DNA from: Bolinopsis microptera
Lineage: Eukaryota > Ctenophora > Tentaculata > Lobata > Bolinopsidae
Assembly: GCF_026151205.1 (NCBI RefSeq)
Contig: NC_087082.1
Location: 8,378,901-8,442,900 of the forward strand
Direction: 5' to 3'
Length of the DNA: 64,000 nt
In this document: positions 55,885-64,000 of the stretch, one piece after another
Layout of the letters: each line of letters begins with the position of its first letter
Position numbering within the stretch: the stretch's first letter is position 1
The notes under the pieces: generated by a model
Told to the model about the DNA's origin: nothing
What the model saw: the letters and a program-made list of their open reading frames with translations, nothing else
Database searches by the model: none
Position numbers and translations under genes: made by a program

Positions 55885-56560
55885 TATAGCTGTCGCCGCG
55901 ATATCTAGCGCTAGATAGCGCTATCTAGCGCTATCTAGCGTTGACTGTCACAAACCGATATTCTCCGCTAGATAGCGCTATCTAGCGCTAACAAGCGTTA
56001 TCTAGCGGAGAATGTCGGTTTGTGACAGTTTACGCTAGATAGCGCTATCTAGCGCTAGCTGTCGCCGCGATATCTAGCGCTAGATAGCGCTATCTAGCGC
56101 TATCTAGCGTAAACTGTCACAAACCGACAGTCTCCGCTAGATAGCGCCAGATAGCGCTAGATAGCGCCAGATAGCGCTGCGTCAGATGTCGTTGCGACAT
56201 ATAGCGTTAGATAGCGCTAGATACAGCTAGATGTCGCAAAAAAAAGGGCGGAAATTTTATGAAAATAGCGCTATCTGTCGCCTGGCGTCAGTGCTGCGTG
56301 CTTAGCGTCATCTAGCGTCATCTAGCGTCATCTAGCGTCATATAGCGTCATATAGCGTCATATAGCGCTAGATAGCGCTAGATAGCGCTAGATAGCGCTA
56401 GATAGCGACATTCGAAAGGTGCCGTGCACTTAGCGACAATGTCGCTAATTGGCGTCATCTAGCGTCATCTAGCGTCATCTAGCGTCATCTATCATCATCT
56501 GGCGATATTTCACGCTAGATGACGCTAGATGACGCTAGATGACGTCATATGTCAAATTTC
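55885..56560. repeat. TAGCG / TGACGC motif array, right arm
   Basis: Reverse-complement counterpart of the left array in its outer 330 bp; the inner part (55890-56230) repeats CGCTAGATAGCGCTATCTAG and CTGTCACAAACCGA blocks in alternating orientation, so it is itself palindromic. Confidence 0.9.
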
Positions 56561-56784
56561 AACTATCAGTAAAGGTCCTTTAATTGGCGTTTTTGACACC
56601 ACTTGGGGGTCCACATTTTCGGCTCTAAAATCATTATTCCTTGGCCAATTTTTTATTTTTTCATGCTGATTTGAAGGCCATTAAAGCATTTGACCCAGCC
56701 AAAAAAGTTCAAGTTGTATATCTTTTACGGTTTTTGCGGAAAGTCGCGTTAAAGTTGATGCCGTGGTGTCAGTAAAATGGCACA

Positions 56785-57210
56785 GATATATATATATATA
56801 TCGTCTCGCTTTATATATAGTAAGATAATATATATATATATATATATATATTTTGTTGCTGTACTCCTACACATTGTATATATATATATATGTATACATA
56901 TACATTCTATACTTTATAGAATGTTTACATACATTATCTATAATATGTATGTAAACATTCTATGAAATAATATGTGTGTACTGTGTATATATGTATCTCA
57001 TTTGGTTGGATTTATCCAGCGACAGAGGTGCTCAAACCGGAGGAAGCTGGATACAAAATGAAACAACAAAAAACGTAAAGTTTCATGCATTACTACTAAT
57101 GCAATCATCAGTGTTTAGAAAATAATAACAAAAAAATAGCTGTTTCTGTATATAATATATAGTGTATAGAATATTTATATTATATGATATATATACATAT
57201 ATAAATACAT
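56785..57210. repeat. TA-rich microsatellites
   Basis: Several ATATATAT tracts (56787-56800, 56829-56852, 56876-56892, 57147-57205) with a short inverted repeat, ATAGAATGTTTACATACATT and its complement, at about 56915-56965. Confidence 0.85.
57080..57111 (-). ncRNA. Hammerhead-ribozyme-like core motif
   Basis: The minus strand reads CTGATGA, then a perfect 7-bp hairpin TGCATTA-GTAG-TAATGCA, then T and GAAAC: the CUGAUGA / stem II / GAAAC order of hammerhead ribozymes. One U-U appears where the first stem II pair should be. A second hairpin, TATCCAGC with GCTGGATA, lies at 57014-57055 on the 3' side. Stems I and III and the cleavage site are not clear, so it may be a remnant of a Penelope-like or retrozyme end. 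Confidence 0.35.
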
Positions 57211-57975
57211 CTGTCCGATCTATTGCCCAACACCAAGTCATTGGGAATCACGTGAATAAGTCTCAATTAAAGCAAAAAATGACCCTAGCAAAGTACATTT
57301 AACGAATTAAATACACAATGAACTTACGAGCTTTACCAGACAGCATGTAACTTTAAAGTAAAAGCTGGGTATTCTTGACAACCCTGTTGCTCATCACAAT
57401 AGGAGTTAATTGTTATTCTGATTGCTGATCAAAGGGCAGTTTTTAATGAGCATTATTTGGCTATTATAGATTCCATGAGTGGGAGCCAGATTAGAATTAG
57501 ACTATGGATCGTTTTTGCCCACCCCAGATGTGTTATAAATTTGGTATAAAGAGAGAACTATTAGTACTAAGTATTATTAAGCGAGCAATCATAATTTCTG
57601 TGGAAATTCCGATTTTGTTGTGGAATTTTGGTCGTAGCCCCAGAAAATAAACAAAAAGTAAGCTTCTGGAGTGAAATTTAAAATTTAAAGATAACAATAT
57701 AGCTTTTTTCTAATTATAAACAAAAAAAATATAAGACGTAGTCAATCTCACAAAATATACAATTGTCAGGATTAAGTTAAAAGTCGCAAAACCACGTATT
57801 TAAGTTTAACGCATTTAAGAATAAAAGACAATAAATAGAGAAAGCTATTTACAAGTCGTTTGTATTTAAAGCAGTTCGAATTGGTATTAGCAGTCATAAT
57901 CAACAAGCGAAGTGGACTGGTTCTTTAACTACAATCAATCAGGATGAGATCGCGGTGATGAAATGTTTGGCAGTA

Positions 57976-60900
57976 TTACCAAATCATATCACCGCTTTCA
58001 AATTCACTTGATTGACTTTTTGAACTTTTTCGGTCGACTGATAAAAAATTTTCACTTTCATGATTATTTTTTTGATTGATCACACAATGTCTCTTTGATT
58101 TTTGACTTACGGATCTCCTAGCTTCAACAGTGAAGGAGTTGTGTCGCTGAATAGCGATAGCCTTGGCAAATGTTCGATCGTCCCTTTCGCTGTATAAATC
58201 TACAGACGTGTTACTGTTACACATTTCGGAGGTAGCCGTTGATCTTCTGTAACGGTCACAGAGTGTACAGAACAGTTTGTCTCGATCTGTTTGTCCCTCC
58301 AGATTCCCTGATGATGTTGGTTGTCTAAGGGTATCACGAGTCTCGATCTCAGACCGGTACCAGATCGTCACAGGTATCAGAACGATGTGCAAGGGAAATA
58401 CGAAGGGTTGTCCGTTTCTGTACTCCTGATTAATATTGTTAATATAACTTACTCAAAGTCTAGGAATGATTTCAAATAAGTTACTTCCAATCCTTTCTAA
58501 GACTTTATCATTGGTATATAATGCTTTCTGTTTCAAACCTTGAGTAGCTGGCTTCTTGCATATTTCCACTCAATGTCACAGTTTCCCTGAATTCTCTCGA
58601 AGGTGTTGTTGAGAATAGCTATCAACATGTTCAGCATCAGGACAACAGCGAGGATGATGTAAAAAAGGAGAATCACGTAGACCACGTTAGTTGTCATGCT
58701 GTCGTTTTCTACTTTTATGTCCTGTTAAGGTCATTCATTACATGATGTAATTAAATGAGAAGATATGGAATATTTTACATGAATACATGTATGTTCATAA
58801 ATATGTATAAACATTTTTTTTCAAAAATATATAAATTGAAATAACTTTAGATGACCAAAAGGCCAATGTCTGACTTGATGATTTGACTCCATACATAGAA
58901 ATATATAATGTGGTTTTCTATTTACAAAAACGGTGTCTGTCAATCTAAGTTTGGATGAACCCTTCAGAGTTGGTTAGCAGCAACCATTTTGTTAGACAAA
59001 ATAATTGATCAAGCAACTTTCAAGTTATTTTTGTCACTCCAAACACTTACTCCAAATATACCAAATGTGGACCACATCACATTTATAATGCACGTCCCGA
59101 AGTCCTGGAAAAATGATGAAATTTCCTTTGGTTTGACTCCTGCCTTGGTAAGGTTTGAATTCGCATCCCACCCCTGAAAATAAGATAAATGTTAATATGA
59201 AACACGAACAACAAACATTATAGTTATACTCTAACTCAGCACAGAGATATGCAAATACAGCAGACAAATCAAAGTAACTCTTACCTGACGGTCGGTGATG
59301 GTTTTGTTCTGAGATCTTACAGTGTTCACGACCGAATGGACGGCTATAGCAGTACCCATGACACAAGTGAACAACACGATGAGCACAAATCTGAACACCT
59401 CAGTTATCAGAGTTCTTAAAGCAATCAAGACCGGTCCCAAACCAGGAAAGAACTCAAGGAAGTTTAACCACCGCAGGATCATAATAAACTCAGTTAAGGC
59501 GTACATATAAGTAATCTTTAGAATGTCCTTATGTAGATTATTCAGGTTAATCAAATCGTCATCGGGCTTGTCTTTGTATGTAAAGTACACTATTATTCTA
59601 TAGACAGCTGCTGCCGAGATCATGACACTGGAGAAGAGTTCAGTGATGTTCCACATGTTTGCCAAGTATCGCCAGAGCTCTTGCTCCAACAACTGATCAA
59701 TTTCTATCAAGAGTCTGGATATTGTGCAGAACCATAGAGCTATCTCCGTGTTGCTAGGGATGTGAGACTCTTTGGGGCACAGGCATGTTGCTATCAGCAG
59801 TCCCAACAGGATCAAATAGTTCAATATATCAGTGAGAAAGCAAATGAATGGGATAAACAGAAAATGAATATGCTGTACCCCCCTTGACAATCTTGGTGGA
59901 ATTTTCAGCACTTTCTCAACTACCAAGAACTTGATCAAATACCACGGTAGAAGGAAAGGGCTCAGTATATACTTAGCTGCTATTTTTATCTTATCCCAGG
60001 TTGATTTGTATGCTTCGTTGCCGTACCATTCTTCTAAAATAATCTGCTGACTAAAAGGATGGCCGACAAACCTCTTCTTCCCCTCATCTATTGCTTTTTT
60101 GAGTATTCCATGTGACTTATCAAGAACCTCCTTAGTCTCCCACATCTTTTCGCATTGATCCAACATTTTGTAAGCAAAAACGTCAGCGTCTCGGATTAGC
60201 AATTCAAACTCCATTCTAAACTCGGTTCTGATCTTCACAATTGCCTCTATACTCTTGCTCACTTCGAAAGATGCTGTAAAGGGATCCCTGCACTTCAAGT
60301 AAACATCGTTGGACAGAAGAAATGATAAGGACTTCACACTGAAGCCCGACTCTGCCTGTTGGACATCAGCATCTGTGCTATTACCAAGATCCGAAGTGAG
60401 TTTGGTTACAGCTGCATTGAGGTTAGCCCCTGCATGGAGGAGTGCGTCTATAGAGTCCCTGTCACCTCGCGCAGCAGCAATACTGAGAGGACCATCACCC
60501 TTCTTGTTGGTTGCATTTGGATCAGCTCCGTATTTCAAGACAATTTCTACCATCCTGAAGTTGGTTTTAGCTGCTGCGATGAGGACCGTGTCTCCTTCCT
60601 TGTTTTTGATATTTGCAATGTTCATGTTTCTGCAGTGGATTTGAGAGCATCCTATTTTAGGTACTATCTCCACTTTGTGCCCTCTTTCAGCTAAAGTTGC
60701 AGATACCCCATCATAATCTTTCAACTTTATCATCTGGAATATCTGACCAGGCAGCTGATTCATGCATATTAGACTTGGGGGTGCGAATATTTCCTCATTA
60801 TATTCGATCAGTGAATTCAGATGAAAGGAAAATGGATTTCTATTATCATTGACACTTGCTTGCTTGATGAACGATAATGTTCGGTTAGTCGATCTGATCG

Positions 60901-61027
60901 TTGAATTAGTAATGGCTTCTGCCCTTTTGCTCTCGGGTTCTTTTGCCTTATCGTCCTCTGGTATTGTTACTTTGACAGCTGGGTAAAGAGGGTCCTGCTG
61001 GCAAGATCGGACTGCATTATTATACAT
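57976..61027 (-). CDS. TRPC-like cation channel with ankyrin repeats, copy 2, four exons
   Basis: Exons on the minus strand: 61027-59285, 59173-59051, 58721-58539, 58425-57976; phase 0 throughout, 832 aa. Same architecture as copy 1, 8.8 kb away in the same orientation. Of the 581 residues in exon 1 only about ten differ, all in the last 230 (for example WNITELFSSVMIS for WNIIELFSSVLIS, YKDKPDDDL for YEGKPGDDL). Exon 2 has N for T and I for V at two places; exon 3 protein is identical. Exon 4 keeps the first 24 residues (EYRNGQPFVFPLHIVLIPVT) and then differs strongly, with a shorter end. Both copies look functional. Confidence 0.88.
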
Positions 61028-62218
61028 CTAAAATAAACGGAAAATTAGGGACTACGTTAATTAAGGTGACTGTTCGGTTATTGTGCCCCATAATTTAAAT
61101 CAGTTCGGACTTGGTCCTTCGATTTTAGTTTTTAGGTCAACTGTTCCTTCGAAATCAATTTTCAGAAATAAGGTGTTGACTGTTGAAATTATCATCGAAA
61201 AACTGTCGATGACTATATGCTTCAGTTAGGGATTGGGTTAGGCTTAGGATTGGGGTCACAGTAGAGCCAGAGGGTGAGGGTTTTAAATAGTCCCTCATCT
61301 AGAGACCGTGTTTAAGTAAGTCACGTGATAGTCGAGTGTAGAGTGATTAATCATCATCAATACTTTATAGAGTTTATATATACTAGCAGGAACCCGTATA
61401 ATATAACCCTAAACGGTGTCAAGACTCAAAATACTAAAATAATTATTACCTATTTAATTGGGACCTTTACTGATAGTTGAAATTCGACATATGACGTCAT
61501 CTAGCGTCATCTAGCGTCATCTAGCGTGAAATATCGCCAGATGATGATAGATGACGCTAGATGACGCTAGATGACGCTAGATGACGCCAATTAGCGACAT
61601 TGTCGCTAAGTGCACGGCACCTTTCGAATGTCGCTATCTAGCGCTATCTAGCGCTATCTAGCGCTATCTAGCGCTATATGACGCTATATGACGCTATATG
61701 ACGCTAGATGACGCTAGATGACGCTAGATGACGCTAAGCACGCAGCACTGACGCCAGGCGACAGATAGCGCTATTTTCATAAAAATTCTAGGGACGACAT
61801 CTAGCGTCATCTAGCGTCATATGTTGCCGCGACATCTGACGCTATCTGACGCCATCTAGCGATATCTGACGTCATCTGACGACATCTGTCGCGACGACAT
61901 CTGACGCAGGCGACATCAAGCGCTGGATAGCGGGATAAGTCAGTTTACGACAGTTCACGCTATCTAGCGCTATATAGCGCCAGATAGCGCTATATAGCGT
62001 CAGATGTCGTTGCGACATATAGCGCTAGATAGCGTTAGATAGCGCTAAATAGCGTTAGATAGCGCTAAATAGCGTTAGATAGCGCTAAATAGCGAAGAAT
62101 TTTGGGTCGTGACAGTCCAGGCTATTTAGCGCTATCTAGCGCTATATGTCGCTGCGTCAGATGTCGTCGCTACATATAGCACAAGATATCATATCCTATC
62201 ACAGTAACAGTAATCCTA

Positions 62219-62468
<250 letters not shown>

Positions 62469-63016
62469 ACTGGGACCGTAAGCGCAGCCTGTCTTTTCCC
62501 ACCCAATCTTTTTTGTTATTTTTATTTTATATGAAAATTAATTTTTACTGTGTATGAAAATTAATTATAATTTAAGTGAGAATGCAAATGATATAACTAT
62601 AAGCTTGCGCGGCTCGTCGAAGTCACCCAACTATTACACTCGATTTATCAAATATTCGGCTGAGTGGAACAAAATATTAAATATCACTTAATCAAGGGGT
62701 CGTTTACATATTATAATTATATAAAGGGCCTGATGCCGCCGGCTGGGGTTTTCCAAATTATTACGCTCGCTAGTGTGATTGTGACATAATACTAATAAAT
62801 AGCTTAATAGCTATGTATGGAACTGATTACTAACAATGAGGGGTCGTTCACATACCCCGTAATCAGTTTTACCATAGCTATTATATTTATGTCAATATTA
62901 CACTAGCGTAATCAATAATCATTTGAATACCCCAACCTCCTCAGCTGATTACGTAATACTAATATGTAAACGACCGTCGACCCTTAACATTTCGGGATCG
63001 GAAGATAGCGGCACGT

Positions 63017-63081
63017 ACTATTTCGACGAAATTTATACAAGTTACTAAGTTAGTAACTTGTATAAATTTCGTCGAAATAGT
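63017..63081. repeat. Perfect palindrome, second copy
   Basis: Same palindrome as at 54205-54269, carried along by the segmental duplication. Confidence 0.93.
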
Positions 63082-64000
63082 AACTAACATCGTTGATTCA
63101 TGATGCCAATCTTTCACAGCTCAGTGGTGCATTTCGCCGAAAAGCATTATTGAATACCGAGAAGCATTTTTGGATGCGCGGCGCGACACACTCACAGTAA
63201 TGTCAATCCTTCACTGTTCATGTTCACAGCTCGGCGAGGCCCAGTCATGGTGCATATCGCCAATTTAGTAACACTAACATAGTTGGTCAGTTCGTACAAA
63301 AGTCGTAAAAAATTCGTACAGTTCGGCACGTTTTTTCTGTTCGGGATTAGTTTGGGAAAAATTCGCCTCATAAATTTTCGAAATATATAATAAAAAGCTA
63401 ATTGCAAAAATTTGTGTTAAAATGGCGGGAAACGATGACGTGCGGATGCATGTTAATATTTTAAATCTGAAATGTAACCTCCCGGACAAAAATAAAAAAT
63501 TTTTCGGACTGAAGTGATTACTGATTAAAAAACAAAATTTTTTTAAAAAATTCGGTAAAAATTCCTCGACAGCTTTTTAAAATTTGTACAGTTCGACACC
63601 TTTTAAAAGTTCGTACATACAGTAAGGTACTGACCAAGTATGTTTAGTAAAGCACTAGTGGTTGCAAGAAGCATTATATTATTGGCTGCGCGGCGCGGCC
63701 CAGCAGTGCATCGCGCTACAACAAACATCGTCAAATAAATTACTCGAAGCTCAAAGCTGTAAAGTATATATCCAAAATAATTCCGATCCCGAGGATTGTT
63801 ACTAGGCCGCGCTCAGCCTGTCATTCCGCCAAATCTTTATTCGCCAAATCTTAATGTTTATGAACATGTACATAATAGCTTGGGTCCCCAGGTAAGAGGA
63901 TTGACATAACTTATAAATTTATAATATATTAATTCTAAATACTGAATGCATCGCATTTTAAGGGATTTGGTATTTTCGTAGCTAAATTGCACTAAATAAA

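Noticed and set aside
59034-59366. 110-aa minus-strand ORF over TRP copy 2
   Set aside because: It runs across exon 1, an intron and exon 2 in a different frame; it is a chance read-through.

Overview
The window is nuclear DNA of an invertebrate animal. Its protein genes are split by GT-AG introns with consistent phases, introns reach about 17 kb, the sequence is AT-rich, and retroelements, DNA transposons and tandem repeats fill most of the space. The gene content (a four-RPEL Phactr homologue, a Golgi carbohydrate sulfotransferase, ankyrin-repeat TRP channels) is metazoan. I cannot fix the phylum; a cnidarian or another marine invertebrate is only a guess.

Layout. 1-7.5 kb is a retroelement graveyard: a 3' LINE fragment broken by a tRNA-like insert (1-546), a LINE on the minus strand with both ORFs open (about 736-4686), and two truncated RT fragments (5.1-5.5 kb minus, 6.39-7.52 kb plus). 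At 9559-12394 lies a fold-back-like element with short inverted ends and about 18 copies of a 16-bp motif that changes orientation near the centre. From 14.24 to 47.27 kb the plus strand carries a Phactr gene assembled here from nine exons with matching phases. Inside its second-longest intron, on the opposite strand, sits a complete-looking carbohydrate sulfotransferase gene (16081-19656, nine exons) with a CRE-like cluster just upstream. The longest Phactr intron (26573-44062) holds a broken Penelope-like element with RT and GIY-YIG domains (29272-31963) and a 6.2-kb satellite of about 100 copies of a 62-bp unit (36249-42490) with internal higher-order duplication.

Behind Phactr is a hAT-type MITE (47598-47885). 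From about 48.9 kb to the window end a segment of about 8.8 kb is tandemly duplicated. Each copy carries a four-exon TRPC-like channel on the minus strand (839 and 832 aa) and, upstream of it, a fold-back transposon built of TAGCG-type repeats with an 8-bp target duplication (52677-56578; second copy from 61461, cut by the window edge). The two copies are almost identical in the 5' exon and the noncoding DNA upstream, but clearly different in the last exon, which points to gene conversion or a very recent exchange, or to an assembly effect.

The host genes do not form an obvious pathway: Phactr binds actin and PP1, the sulfotransferase modifies glycans in the Golgi, the TRP pair are membrane cation channels. 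The strongest unusual signals are structural: two independent fold-back elements with arrays of short motifs, the mosaic TRP duplication, the nested gene with CRE-like sites, and the intronic satellite with traceable amplification steps.
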